This document shows positions 22,699 through 31,768 of a DNA stretch of 64,000 nucleotides, piece after piece. The DNA comes from Thermoguttaceae bacterium. GTDB lineage: Bacteria; Planctomycetota; Planctomycetia; Pirellulales; Thermoguttaceae. Positions within the stretch are counted from its first letter, which is position 1; every line of letters begins with the position of its first letter. Under the pieces are notes generated by a model that searched no databases, was not told where the DNA came from, and saw only the letters and a program-made list of their open reading frames with translations. Both the position numbers and the translations under genes were made by a program. The stretch covers positions 60,488 to 124,487 of the forward strand of contig JAFRXD010000060.1 of NCBI GenBank assembly GCA_017441605.1. The letters run 5' to 3'.

Positions 22699-25509
22699 AT
22701 GCCCAAATCAATTTTCGCGCTAACCCTCGCGCTAATCTTTGTTTCAACGCTCGCGCTCGCTCGGGAGCCGAACGCGCTTCCGCAACGGCTGGAGTCGTTT
22801 CCCGATTTGCGCGCCGATTACGACGGGCCGATCGGCGCTCGCGTCGACTCGGTCGTCGAGAACTGGGTCGAGCGCGCCCCTCGCGCCAATCCGGCGATGC
22901 TCTCGGTTTTGCAGCTGCGCGAGCGCGCGCCCAAATCGAGCGACTATTACGTCCCATGGGTCGGCGAGTTCGTCGGGAAATATCTCGAAAACGCGATTCT
23001 CTTTCTGCAAACGTCCGACGATCCGGAACTTCGGGAGACGGTTCGCGCGGTCGTCGCGGCGCTCCTCGCTTGTCAAGACAAGGACGGGTATCTCGGGCCG
23101 TACTCTAAGGACGAGCGATTGCGCGTTCGCTGGGATCTTTGGGGGCACTACCATATCATGACCGCGTTGGCGCTCTATTACGAGCGTTGCGGAGACGCGT
23201 CGGCGCTCGAGGCGTCGCGGCGGATCGGGCTCCTGTTCGAGAACCTTTTCTATCGCGCGGATCGCGAGGGGGGCGAGCTCAAAGTTTCGGACGTCGGCTC
23301 CGACGAGGTCAATTTCTCGATAATGACGGGGCTTTGCCAACTCTATCGCCTTACGGGCGAGCGCCATTTCCTCGACGCGGCGCGAAAAGTCCTCGACGAC
23401 CTCCAAACGAAGGGCGACTTCTACCGCCAAGGGCTCTCTGGGGTCGAGTTTTACCAAACTCCGCAGCCGCGCTGGGAATCGCTCCACGCGATTCAAGGGC
23501 TCGAGGAATTCGCGCGAATCGACGGCGATCCCAAGTTTCGCCGCGCCTTTCTCAATCTATGGGAAAGCGTTTCCAAGCGCGACGTTCACAACAACGGCTC
23601 GTTCAGCTCGGGGGAGCGAGCCGTTGGAACGCCCTATCAAGACGCGGCCATCGAGACTTGCTGCACGGTCGCTTGGATCGCGCTGACGCTCGACGCCCTT
23701 CGCGCGACCGGCGACTCGCGCAAAGCCGACTCGCTCGAAAACTCGCTCTACAACGCCGTTTGCGCTTACGAGCACCCCTCCGGAAGCTGGTGTTCGTACA
23801 ATACCCCGATGAACGGGCGGCGCGAGGCGTCGTTCCACACGATCGTCTTTCAGTCGCGCCCCGGGCAGCCCGAACTGAACTGCTGCAGCGTCAACGGACC
23901 GCGAGGACTCGCCGAACTCGTTAATTGGGGCGTTATGCGAGGGAGCGACGTCTCGGGATCCCCCGCGCTCTATTTGAACTACTACGGCGCCGGAACGCAA
24001 ACTTTCTCCTTCAAGGGAAAGAAGTTCGCGTTAACGCAGAAGACGCGCTACCCGGTCGACGGAAGGGTCGAGTTGGAACTGGGCGCCGAAGACGGCTCCG
24101 AGGAGTCGTTCGCGCTTAATTTGCGCGTTCCCGAATGGGCGGAGGGCGCGACGATCCAAACGTCGGGCGCGGATCCAACGCCGGTCGCGCCGGGCGCTTA
24201 CGCGACGATCGAGCGCGTTTGGAAGCGCGGCGAGACGATCGTTCTCGATTTTCCCATGAATTTGCGCGCGGTTTCCGGGGACGGGGATTTTGCGGGGAAA
24301 TGTTCCGTGTACTACGGTCCGCTCCTGCTCGCTTACGACCAGTTCTTCAATCGGTTCGAGCCGGACGCGATCCCGACCCTTTCTCCGTCGGCGCTGGAAA
24401 ACGCGAAGATCGAGCTCGTCTCGCCGAATCCGAGCGCCGAGCGAGTCGGGTTCTATTCGCCGTCGCTTTTCGTTAAGTTGGACGCGGGGAACGAGGGCGC
24501 GGAACCGTTGTTCCTCGTCGACTTCGCGTTCGCCGGCTCGCTCGGAACGACGGCGATCTCCTGGCTTCCGAGTCGCGAGCTTCCTCCCCCGATTCCCGCT
24601 TGCGACTCGCCGCTCCAAGACGCGCGGGTCGCGCCGGGCGCGATTCCGTTCTCTTGGCGCAAAATTGTCGGCGCGGAAAATATCGCGCTCAAAGTCGTCG
24701 TTTCCGCGACCGAGGACTTCGCGACGCCAGTTTTCGAGGCTCTTTCCGCCGACGGCAAGGTCGCGCTCGCGACCTCCGAACAAGCGAGCGCGCTGAAGCC
24801 GGGCGAGACTTACTACTGGAAGATCGTCGCGGAAAACGAGTTCGGGACGACGGAGTCGATCGCGCCGGGACGACGGTTCCGCGTCGACGCGAGTCTTCCC
24901 CCGTTCGACGAAGACGCTTGGCTCAACGCCCGCGCGGCGCGTCGAACTCGCCGGGTTCTGATCGAGGACAAGCTGGACGGCGCCGCGAATCCGACGGGCG
25001 GCGCGCTCCTCGAGGCTCCGAGCGTCGAGCCGGGAGACGGCGCGGTTCGCTTTAACGGGCGCGACGCGCTAATCGTCTACGAGCTCGAGGAATTCCCGCG
25101 CGTCGAATACGAGGCGACGCTCGAGTTCCAAGCGGACGCCGTTCCGGAGCCGGGGCGAATCGCGCAGATTATCTCCGCTTGGAGCAAAGGGATGGACGAC
25201 CCGCTTCGCGTCGCGCTCGACTCGGAGGGGCGGATCTACGGGGCGGTCGAGGCTCCGCGCGGAGGAACGACCCCTCGCGTCAAAATCGAGCTCGGAAAAC
25301 GGTATCGACTTCGCGTCGTCAAAGAGGGGGACGAGTTCGCCGTTTGGCTGGACGATTCCCCGATCGGCGCGCTCGCGGTCGAGCCGGTTATGTCGACCGA
25401 GTCGACCAAAGTCGCGCTCGGAGGAAACCCGCTCTTTCGCGTCGAGCCGGAGTTCTTCAACGGGTCGATTTGGAACTTCAAACTCTCGGGAATTTGCGAA
25501 AAACCCTAA
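22699..25509 (+). CDS. GH127-type beta-L-arabinofuranosidase-like protein (DUF1680) with C-terminal LamG-like domain
   Basis: 936 residues with a signal peptide (MPKSIFALTLALIFVSTLALA). Residues ~30-430 form the alpha/alpha barrel of the DUF1680/GH127 family (CQDKDGYLGPYSKDERLRVR, LWGHYHIMTALALYYE). The zinc/catalytic cysteine cluster is present: ETCC near residue 327 and LNCCSVNGPRG near 395, matching the Glu-Cys and Cys-Cys pairs known for HypBA1-type enzymes. Beta-sandwich domains follow, then a fibronectin-like segment (~640-730) and a LamG-like end (YEATLEFQADAVP). It probably removes L-arabinofuranose or a related sugar from plant glycans outside the cytoplasm. Confidence 0.88.
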   Translation: MPKSIFALTLALIFVSTLALAREPNALPQRLESFPDLRADYDGPIGARVDSVVENWVERAPRANPAMLSVLQLRERAPKSSDYYVPWVGEFVGKYLENAILFLQTSDDPELRETVRAVVAALLACQDKDGYLGPYSKDERLRVRWDLWGHYHIMTALALYYERCGDASALEASRRIGLLFENLFYRADREGGELKVSDVGSDEVNFSIMTGLCQLYRLTGERHFLDAARKVLDDLQTKGDFYRQGLSGVEFYQTPQPRWESLHAIQGLEEFARIDGDPKFRRAFLNLWESVSKRDVHNNGSFSSGERAVGTPYQDAAIETCCTVAWIALTLDALRATGDSRKADSLENSLYNAVCAYEHPSGSWCSYNTPMNGRREASFHTIVFQSRPGQPELNCCSVNGPRGLAELVNWGVMRGSDVSGSPALYLNYYGAGTQTFSFKGKKFALTQKTRYPVDGRVELELGAEDGSEESFALNLRVPEWAEGATIQTSGADPTPVAPGAYATIERVWKRGETIVLDFPMNLRAVSGDGDFAGKCSVYYGPLLLAYDQFFNRFEPDAIPTLSPSALENAKIELVSPNPSAERVGFYSPSLFVKLDAGNEGAEPLFLVDFAFAGSLGTTAISWLPSRELPPPIPACDSPLQDARVAPGAIPFSWRKIVGAENIALKVVVSATEDFATPVFEALSADGKVALATSEQASALKPGETYYWKIVAENEFGTTESIAPGRRFRVDASLPPFDEDAWLNARAARRTRRVLIEDKLDGAANPTGGALLEAPSVEPGDGAVRFNGRDALIVYELEEFPRVEYEATLEFQADAVPEPGRIAQIISAWSKGMDDPLRVALDSEGRIYGAVEAPRGGTTPRVKIELGKRYRLRVVKEGDEFAVWLDDSPIGALAVEPVMSTESTKVALGGNPLFRVEPEFFNGSIWNFKLSGICEKP

Positions 25510-25548
25510 CGATTGATTCTCTAAAAGAAATTTCTTTTTTAAAAAACC

Positions 25549-25576
25549 TTGCGCGTCCTTTCTGATTGATTATAAT
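25549..25576 (+). promoter_or_regulatory. Promoter of the 284-aa membrane protein
   Basis: -35 TTGCGC (25549-25554), 16-bp spacer, -10 TATAAT (25571-25576). Confidence 0.6.
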
Positions 25577-25679
25577 CGAGGGGACGCGAGTCTCTTCGCG
25601 TCGGGACGCGGCGTTGGGTTCGCTCCCGCGGTTTTGTCGCGGAACGCGCGACTTCGACGATACTCTGAAAGGGGACGCT

Positions 25680-26534
25680 ATGACCGAAAACGAAGAACGC
25701 GATATTTTGAACTTCATCAAAGAGCGCAAAGAACTTAACGAGTCGCTCTTTTACGCGAGAGCGCCTTATGTTGTCGAGGGGTATAGGAAACTTGGTCAAG
25801 GGTTGGCGTCGTTAATCGCGCTCATTATTTTCCCAGGAACCACATTCTATATGGCTCTTCCCTCCGCTCTGTCGGAAAGGGAACCAAGCCCCATTTGCGT
25901 TTTACTCGGTATCGTTCTCGCCGTGGGCGCATTTTTAAGTTTCTTGGATTTTTGGACCGCCGTTTCGTTGTTCAAAAAACAAGATTTTTCAATGTTAAGG
26001 GCGATTAGGGATCTCGAGCGCGGAAGAAAAGAGAACGCGAAGAACGGTTTCGTCGCGAGCGCGCAAGAGGTTTCCGAACCGGTTCCGTCTCCCAATCCCG
26101 TCGCCTCCGCCGACGCGATCGTTCCCCCTCCGGTCGTCTTAATCGACGACGAGCTGACCCCCGAACCGGTCGAGGAAAAGCCGCGCGTCGACTTGGAGCG
26201 CGAGTTGGAGGGCGCGGCGAATCGGCTCGTCGAGGAACGGCGCGCGGAGCAGTTCGAGGAGGTCTACAATCTCCGCGCGAACGCCGCCGGGTTCTCGCTC
26301 GAGCCGTTCCATCGCGCGGGGCGCGCGACGAGCGATAAGCTGGGCGTCGACGCGACCGAACTTCTGGACGCGACGACGCCCGCAAAGGTCGCGAGCGCTT
26401 GGCCGGGGTTCTACGCGGCGGCGCTCGAGGCGGGCAAGCGGAATCCGACCGCCGCTCGGGAATGCGCCGAGGAAATTCGCGCCGCGCGGTCCGCCTTCGC
26501 CGCGCTTCCAAAAGACCCGCGCTTCAATCCCTAG
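25680..26534 (+). CDS. Hypothetical membrane protein
   Basis: 284 residues from the ATG at 25680, which has AAAGGGG upstream; a start at 25566 would overlap the -10 region. Two hydrophobic segments lie at about residues 40-60 and 75-98, with FLDFWTAVSLF at the second. A Pro-rich acidic linker (about 130-165) leads to a charged helical C-terminal domain (RVDLERELEGAANRLVEERR onward). No family recognised. It is followed by the rimO promoter, so it is probably monocistronic. Confidence 0.6.
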   Translation: MTENEERDILNFIKERKELNESLFYARAPYVVEGYRKLGQGLASLIALIIFPGTTFYMALPSALSEREPSPICVLLGIVLAVGAFLSFLDFWTAVSLFKKQDFSMLRAIRDLERGRKENAKNGFVASAQEVSEPVPSPNPVASADAIVPPPVVLIDDELTPEPVEEKPRVDLERELEGAANRLVEERRAEQFEEVYNLRANAAGFSLEPFHRAGRATSDKLGVDATELLDATTPAKVASAWPGFYAAALEAGKRNPTAARECAEEIRAARSAFAALPKDPRFNP

Positions 26535-26547
26535 GGCGAGCGCCCGC

Positions 26548-26575
26548 TTGAATCGGCGGCGTTTTCCGGTATAAT
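26548..26575 (+). promoter_or_regulatory. rimO promoter
   Basis: -35 TTGAAT (26548-26553), 16-bp spacer, -10 TATAAT (26570-26575) followed by GGC. Leader about 78 nt. Confidence 0.6.
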
Positions 26576-26659
26576 GGCGCCGAGCGAGCGCGGGCTCGCG
26601 CGAACCAATGAACAACCGTCGCGCCCCGGTTTCGGGGAGCGCGTAGGAGCGTAATTTGA

Positions 26660-28213
26660 ATGGGAACTCCGCTTAAAGGAACTCTTTGTTCGGTCGTCTC
26701 TTTGGGCTGTCCGAAAAACCTGGTCGATTCGGAGACGACGATCGGTCGACTCGTCGCGCTCGGCTCCGAGTTGACGTTCGACTCGGAGCGCGTCGACTTC
26801 TTCTTGCTGAACACGTGCGGGTTCCTTCGTTCGGCGCGCGCGGAGGCGGAGGAGCGAATCGAGGAAGCGCTGGCGCTCAAAGCGACGGGCGGAATCCGAT
26901 ACCTTCTGGTCGCCGGGTGCGCGGTCGTCTCCGACGGGGAGGAGCTCTCGGCGAAATACCCGGGCGTCGACGCGTGGCTGAGCCCCTACGACGAGTCGAA
27001 AATCGGCGAAATCGCGACCTCGCTCCTCGAGCGCAAGGCGCCCGGCGAAGCGGCGGACGGATCCGAAGACGCGTCGCTCCTCCCGGTTCTGACCCCGGAG
27101 CAAGTCGCCGCCGCGAAGTTCCACTGCAACCCCGCCCGCAATTTGGCGCTCGACGACTCGTCGCGCGTCTCGCTGACCGCGCCGCATATCGCGTATCTCA
27201 AAATCGCCGACGGTTGCGATCGGTTCTGCTCCTACTGCGCGATACCCAATATACGGGGGCGATACGTCAGCAAGCCGTTCGAGACGATTCTCGCCGAAGC
27301 CGGGCGGCTCGCGGACTCCGGCGTTCGCGAACTCGTTCTCATCGCGCAAGAAACGACGTTCTGGGGCGGCGATTTGTACGGCGCGCCCGATCTCAAGCGG
27401 CTTCTGATCGCGTTGAAAGAGAAGAACGCGTTCGACTGGATCCGCGTTCTTTACGCATATCCCCTCTTCTGGGACTCCGAGCTGACGTCCCTGTTTCGAA
27501 TGGAAGAGCCGGGCAAGACCTCGATTTTGCCCTACGTCGACCTGCCTCTCCAGCACTGCAATTCCGACTTACTGCGCAAGATGAATCGCAAAGTCGACAA
27601 AGCCCAAACCGAGGAGTTGCTCGCGAAGCTGCGCGAAGAGATCCCGAATCTCGTTTTGCGAACCACTTTTATGGTCGGGTTTCCCGGCGAGACCGACGCG
27701 GCGTTCCAAGAGCTGGCCGAGTTCGTCGAGAAATGGCGATTCGAGCGCGCCGGGGTCTTCGAGTTCTCTCCCGAGCCGGGAACCGTCGCCGCCAAAATGG
27801 ACGACCAAGTTCCGCCCGAGATCAAGCGCCGCCGATTCGAGAGACTCTCCGCGAAACTGGAGCGCGTTTCCCGACAATTCGCGCGCTCCTTCGTCGGCAA
27901 GTCGCTCGACGTAATGATCGACGCCCCTTGCGTTAGCGACAACGGAACCCCGATGCGCAACGTCCGCGTTGGACGAACCGTCGCCGACGCCCCCGACGTC
28001 GACCCGATCGTCTACGTAACGGGGCGCGATCTCGAGTTGGGCGTCCCGACGCCCTGCGAAATCGTCGACGCCCAAGGACTCGATCTAATCGCCGTTCCCC
28101 TCGATCCCGCAAAGCTTTACGTCTCCAAAGAAGAGCGCCGCGAAGCCGCCGAGCGCGCCGAAGGAGAGACCGGGCGCAAGAAAGGGAAGGGGAAAAAAGG
28201 CAAGCGCTCCTAG
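26660..28213 (+). CDS. rimO: Ribosomal protein S12 methylthiotransferase RimO
   Basis: 517 residues. RimO is a radical-SAM enzyme that adds a methylthio group to an Asp of ribosomal protein S12. The N-terminal UPF0004 domain has VSLGCPKNLVDSE, LNTCGF and AGCAV, giving the three cysteines of the auxiliary cluster. The radical-SAM motif is DGCDRFCSYCAIPNIRG (CxxxCxxC), followed by FMVGFPGETDAAF. A TRAM-like domain follows (about 400-480). The Lys-rich end (about residues 495-517) is longer than usual. LGCPKNxVDSE distinguishes RimO from MiaB. Confidence 0.93.
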   Translation: MGTPLKGTLCSVVSLGCPKNLVDSETTIGRLVALGSELTFDSERVDFFLLNTCGFLRSARAEAEERIEEALALKATGGIRYLLVAGCAVVSDGEELSAKYPGVDAWLSPYDESKIGEIATSLLERKAPGEAADGSEDASLLPVLTPEQVAAAKFHCNPARNLALDDSSRVSLTAPHIAYLKIADGCDRFCSYCAIPNIRGRYVSKPFETILAEAGRLADSGVRELVLIAQETTFWGGDLYGAPDLKRLLIALKEKNAFDWIRVLYAYPLFWDSELTSLFRMEEPGKTSILPYVDLPLQHCNSDLLRKMNRKVDKAQTEELLAKLREEIPNLVLRTTFMVGFPGETDAAFQELAEFVEKWRFERAGVFEFSPEPGTVAAKMDDQVPPEIKRRRFERLSAKLERVSRQFARSFVGKSLDVMIDAPCVSDNGTPMRNVRVGRTVADAPDVDPIVYVTGRDLELGVPTPCEIVDAQGLDLIAVPLDPAKLYVSKEERREAAERAEGETGRKKGKGKKGKRS

Positions 28214-28244
28214 GTTTGCGAGCGATCGCCTCGCGCGAGTCAAG

Positions 28245-28280
28245 AAAAAAGCGGAACCTCGACCAAAGGTTCCGCTTTTT
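28245..28280. terminator. Bidirectional terminator between rimO and the PFL-family gene
   Basis: GCGGAACCT (28251-28259) pairs with AGGTTCCGC (28267-28275). A-run before and T-run after, so it works for the convergent genes on both sides. Confidence 0.85.
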
Positions 28281-28321
28281 CAATGTCCGAGAAATATCCG
28301 AGCCGCCTTTGTCGCCGCGGA

Positions 28322-29707
28322 TTAATTCCCCAACGACTGCAACGGCGCGGGAATGCGACCCCCAAAGTTGACGAACTGCGAGCTCGCTCCGACGTTCCTC
28401 ACCTCCATCACGGGAGACGCTCCGAAGAGCCCTCCGAACTCGACGCGATCGCCCGCTTTCTTGCCGGGACATGGGACGAGCCGGGTCGCGGTCGTCTTGT
28501 TGTTGATGACGCCGATGGCGAGCTCGTCGGCCATAATGGCGGAGATCGTCTCGGCGGGGGTGTCGCCGGGGATTAGAATCATATCGAGCCCGACGGAGCA
28601 GACGGCGGTCATCGCCTCGAGTTTTTCTAGCGACAAGTGCCCCTTTTCGGCGGCGGCGGCGAGCGTCGAATCCTCCGAGACCGGAATGAACGCTCCGGAC
28701 AGACCTCCGACCGAGCTCGACGCGAAAAGCCCGCCCTTTTTAACCGCGTCGTTAAGCATCGCGACCGCGGCGGTCGAGCCGGGCGCGCCGACTCGCTCCA
28801 AACCGAGCGTTTGCAAAATTTCCCCGATACTGTCGCCGATCGCCGGGGTCGGCGCCAAGGACAGGTCGACGATTCCAAACTGCGTGTCGAGCCGGTCGGC
28901 GACCTCTCGTCCGATCAGCTCGCCGATGCGGGTTACGCGAAAACTCGCGGTTTTGATTTCTTCGGAGAGATCCGAGAGCGTCAGCTTCTTGCCCGACTCT
29001 CTCGCCGCGGCGATTCGGCGCTCCAGCGCGCTGCGCACCACGCCCGGTCCCGAGACCCCGATGTTGATCGCGGCTTCCGGTTCGCCCGCGCCCATGTACG
29101 CGCCCGCCATAAACGGGTTGTCGTCGGGAATATTCGAGAAGACGACTAGCTTGGCGGCGGCGAACCCGTTGTTCGCCGCGTCCAAATTGGCGATATCGAG
29201 AATCGTTTGCCCGAGGGTTTTGAGCGCGTCCATATTGATTCCCGCCTTGCGCGAGGCGGCGTTGACGGAGGCGCAGACGCATTTGGTCTCGTTGAGAACC
29301 TCCGGAAGCGACTCGATGAGAACCCTGGCTCCGTCCGCGACGCCTTTCTGGACGAGCGCGGAGAATCCTCCGACGAAGTCGACCCGGCAACGTTGCCCCG
29401 CCTCGTCGAGCGTCTTAGCCAACTGAAGCGCCGCGTTTTTACCGTGTCCGGAGAGGAGAATCGACGCCGGAGAAACCGCGATTCGCTTGTTCGTAACCGG
29501 GATTCCGTACTTGACGCTCATTTCCTCGCAGACCTCGACCAGCCGACTCGCGCGAGAGACGATCTTGTGATAGACCTTCTTGCACATCTGGTCGACGTTG
29601 GACGAGGCGCAGTCGTTCAAGTTCAGCGCCATCGTTACCGCGCGCACGTCCAAGTGCTCCGCGTGCAGCATTCGAATAGTGGAGAGGATTTCGTCGGTTC
29701 TAAGCAT
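28322..29707 (-). CDS. PFL-family protein (DUF711/UPF0210)
   Basis: 461 residues, the usual length for this family. MLRTDEILSTIRMLHAEHLDVRAVTMALNL is the characteristic start; EPEAAINIGVSGPGVVRSAL and SLAPTPAIGDSIGEIL are also conserved. The fold resembles pyruvate formate-lyase, but the glycyl-radical loop is not expected in this family. In many bacteria it is paired with an ACT-domain protein (UPF0237), which is absent here. Biochemical role unknown. It stands alone between the rimO terminator and the DUF1559 promoter. Confidence 0.9.
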   Translation of the reverse strand: MLRTDEILSTIRMLHAEHLDVRAVTMALNLNDCASSNVDQMCKKVYHKIVSRASRLVEVCEEMSVKYGIPVTNKRIAVSPASILLSGHGKNAALQLAKTLDEAGQRCRVDFVGGFSALVQKGVADGARVLIESLPEVLNETKCVCASVNAASRKAGINMDALKTLGQTILDIANLDAANNGFAAAKLVVFSNIPDDNPFMAGAYMGAGEPEAAINIGVSGPGVVRSALERRIAAARESGKKLTLSDLSEEIKTASFRVTRIGELIGREVADRLDTQFGIVDLSLAPTPAIGDSIGEILQTLGLERVGAPGSTAAVAMLNDAVKKGGLFASSSVGGLSGAFIPVSEDSTLAAAAEKGHLSLEKLEAMTAVCSVGLDMILIPGDTPAETISAIMADELAIGVINNKTTATRLVPCPGKKAGDRVEFGGLFGASPVMEVRNVGASSQFVNFGGRIPAPLQSLGN

Positions 29708-30083
29708 GGATTTCGGTCTCTTGTCGGTTGCGCGCGCCCAAAATCACGAGCGCCGCGCTCGCGAATATATAGGCCGTTCGTTCGCCTCATTATAGGCGGT
29801 TTTCGATTCGTTTCAAGCGGGGGCGCGGAACGGCGAGCGCCGATTATTTTCGCTAGATTGCGCAAATTAAACTCGCCGATTTCATCGTTCGAGCTAAAAC
29901 TTGAAAAAAAGAAGATTTGTCGGAGTCGCTTGGGAACCCTCCCTTGCGCGGTTTGTCAATTAATGATAGAATTAGGCGTCGGCTTGGCGCGGAAATTTTG
30001 TTGGCAACTCCCCGCGCCCGGCTTGAACCGGGCTCGTTAAATTCGTTCGGGCGACATTTTTATTTAACTCAAGGATTTTTTGA
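29708..30083. other. Divergent region between the PFL gene and the first DUF1559 gene
   Basis: Contains the promoter at 29944-29972, a leader of about 105 nt with the small palindrome GCCCGGcttgaaCCGGGC (30017-30034), and AAGGA before the ATG at 30084. Nothing else recognised. Confidence 0.5.
29944..29972 (+). promoter_or_regulatory. Promoter of the first DUF1559 gene
   Basis: -35 TTGCGC (29944-29949), 17-bp spacer, -10 TAGAAT (29967-29972). Confidence 0.6.
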
Positions 30084-31049
30084 ATGAACGTTCAACTTGG
30101 CAAGAACAAGCGCGGCTTCACGCTTGTCGAACTCTTGGTCGTGATCGCGATCATCGGTATTTTGATCGGGCTTTTGCTTCCCGCCGTTCAAGCGGCTCGC
30201 GAGGCGGCTCGCCGCATGCAGTGCACCAACAACCTCAAGCAACTGGCGATCGCGCACCAAATGTACGCCGACAAAGAAGGCGGCAACAAGCTCCCGCTCG
30301 CGCTTCAAGTCGGTTGCAACGGCGACGCCAACCAGACCGACACCTTCTCGTGGCACGCGCGCACCCTGCCGTTCATCGAGCAAGCCGCTCTTTATAGCAC
30401 GCTCGATTTCAGCAAGCGCGTCAACGCCGGCAATCACTACGAGTATCGAACCGCGCTGATCCAGACGCATCAGTGCCCGAGCGAGCCGGAAGCGATCGGC
30501 GAAAAGGGCGCTCGCGATTGGTGCGCTCGTCGTTCCTGTTACGTCGTCAATTTGGGCAATTCCAATTTCGAACAAGCCGACGTCAACAACTGGGACGGTC
30601 GCGGTTCCTACAAAAACAAGAAGGCCCCGTTCCGCGCCAATTCCGCGATTAAGCTTGGCGATATCAAAGACGGTCTGTCCAACACCCTCTGCTTGTCCGA
30701 GTGCCAGATCAATTCGAACGAGGAAGGTTACCGCGGCACCTACGGAATCGTCATTTTCTCCAACGGTTGCGGTTTCACCGCCTATCTTGGACCGAACCCG
30801 ACTTATTCGACCGACCACGGGCGTCAAGCTTGGGATCAAGACGACTACACCCCTCCGTTCCCGAACCACGGACCTAACGACGGCAATCGTTGGGGCCCCG
30901 CGTGTTATCCCGCGCGCTCCTCGCACTCCGGCGGCGTCAACGCGGCGATGTGCGACGGTTCGGTTCGTTTCGTTCCGACCGTCGTCGACATTGAAGTCTG
31001 GCGCGCGATGGCGACCTCCAAGGGCTCCGAGACCGTTTCGATGAACTAG
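30084..31049 (+). CDS. DUF1559 pseudopilin-like protein, copy 1
   Basis: 321 residues. RGFTLVELLVVIAIIGILI is a type IV prepilin-like signal (cleavage after G, conserved E at +5). QAAREAARRMQCTNNLKQ is the planctomycete DUF1559 hallmark, and SSHSGGVNAAMCDGSVRFV closes the domain. The product is probably processed by prepilin peptidase and placed at the cell surface. It is closely related to the gene at 31769, sharing CPSEPEAIGEKG, NWDGRGSYK and LSE-QINSNE. Planctomycete genomes carry many such genes, and their exact role is unknown. A terminator follows. Confidence 0.9.
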   Translation: MNVQLGKNKRGFTLVELLVVIAIIGILIGLLLPAVQAAREAARRMQCTNNLKQLAIAHQMYADKEGGNKLPLALQVGCNGDANQTDTFSWHARTLPFIEQAALYSTLDFSKRVNAGNHYEYRTALIQTHQCPSEPEAIGEKGARDWCARRSCYVVNLGNSNFEQADVNNWDGRGSYKNKKAPFRANSAIKLGDIKDGLSNTLCLSECQINSNEEGYRGTYGIVIFSNGCGFTAYLGPNPTYSTDHGRQAWDQDDYTPPFPNHGPNDGNRWGPACYPARSSHSGGVNAAMCDGSVRFVPTVVDIEVWRAMATSKGSETVSMN

Positions 31050-31082
31050 GCGATTCGCGATTCGCGTAGAAACAACGTTGCC

Positions 31083-31117
31083 AAGGGGCTCGCCGTTATT
31101 AGCGTCGAGTCCCTTTT
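31083..31117 (+). terminator. Terminator after DUF1559 copy 1
   Basis: AAGGGGCTCG pairs with CGAGTCCCTT around a 13-nt loop, followed by TTCTTTG. Confidence 0.65.
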
Positions 31118-31175
31118 CTTTGTAAATTCTTTGTCGACCGCGTTCGAAAAATATAAAATTTTTTTTGCAATTTAC

Positions 31176-31204
31176 TTGCAACGCGGGTCGATACCCAATA
31201 CAAT
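31176..31204 (+). promoter_or_regulatory. Promoter of the small lipoprotein gene
   Basis: -35 TTGCAA (31176-31181), 17-bp spacer, -10 TACAAT (31199-31204) followed by GAG. Confidence 0.65.
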
Positions 31205-31287
31205 GAGCGGACGGGCGCCTCGGTCGCGTTCGCGGATCGAGCGCGCCGCGTTCATTTTCCTCGTTTCACGATATGATAAGGACAACA

Positions 31288-31704
31288 ATGCGTAAGAACA
31301 TCGCTCTACACGCCGCGCTTTTTAGCGTTCTTCTCTGCCTCGCCGCGCTCGCCGGTTGCGCCAAGAACGACGGGCTTTGCACCGTCGAAGGAACCGTGAC
31401 GCTCGACGGCGCCCCCCTCGCCGAGGGAACGATCAATTTCGGACCGATGGCGGGTTCCAGCGGCACCGCGACCGGGGCCAAAATCGAGAACGGTAAGTAT
31501 TCCGCGCGCGCTTCCGAGGGCGAGATGATCGTCAATATCCGCTCGCAGAAGAAAGAGACGACCCAAGATCCTGAACACGGTGAAACAATGACGTTCACCG
31601 AGCTTATCCCTGAAAAATATAATCAACAAAGCGAACTGAAAGCGACGATCAAGCCCGGAAAGAACACTTTCGACTTTGATCTGAAATCCGAAGCGAAAGA
31701 GTAA
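31288..31704 (+). CDS. Small lipoprotein with Ig-like (carboxypeptidase regulatory-like) domain
   Basis: 138 residues from the ATG at 31288, which has AAGGAC 6 nt upstream; an ATG 15 bp earlier is less well placed. Signal and lipobox LAALAGC, then a ~100-residue beta-sandwich (VEGTVTLDGAPLAEGTINF, a pattern of carboxypeptidase-regulatory-like domains). Planctomycete DUF1559 genes are often beside such lipoproteins, as here (the DUF1559 gene at 31769 follows by 64 bp). A surface or periplasmic partner of the pseudopilin is an inference. Confidence 0.8.
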   Translation: MRKNIALHAALFSVLLCLAALAGCAKNDGLCTVEGTVTLDGAPLAEGTINFGPMAGSSGTATGAKIENGKYSARASEGEMIVNIRSQKKETTQDPEHGETMTFTELIPEKYNQQSELKATIKPGKNTFDFDLKSEAKE

Positions 31705-31768
31705 TAGTTGGTTTATTAACCGGTTTTGATAATATCCGCCTTTTCCTTTTTTTCTAGGAGACGCCGTA

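Noticed and set aside
30017..30034. GCCCGG/CCGGGC palindrome that resembles a tRNA T-arm
   Set aside because: No cloverleaf, acceptor or anticodon arm around it.
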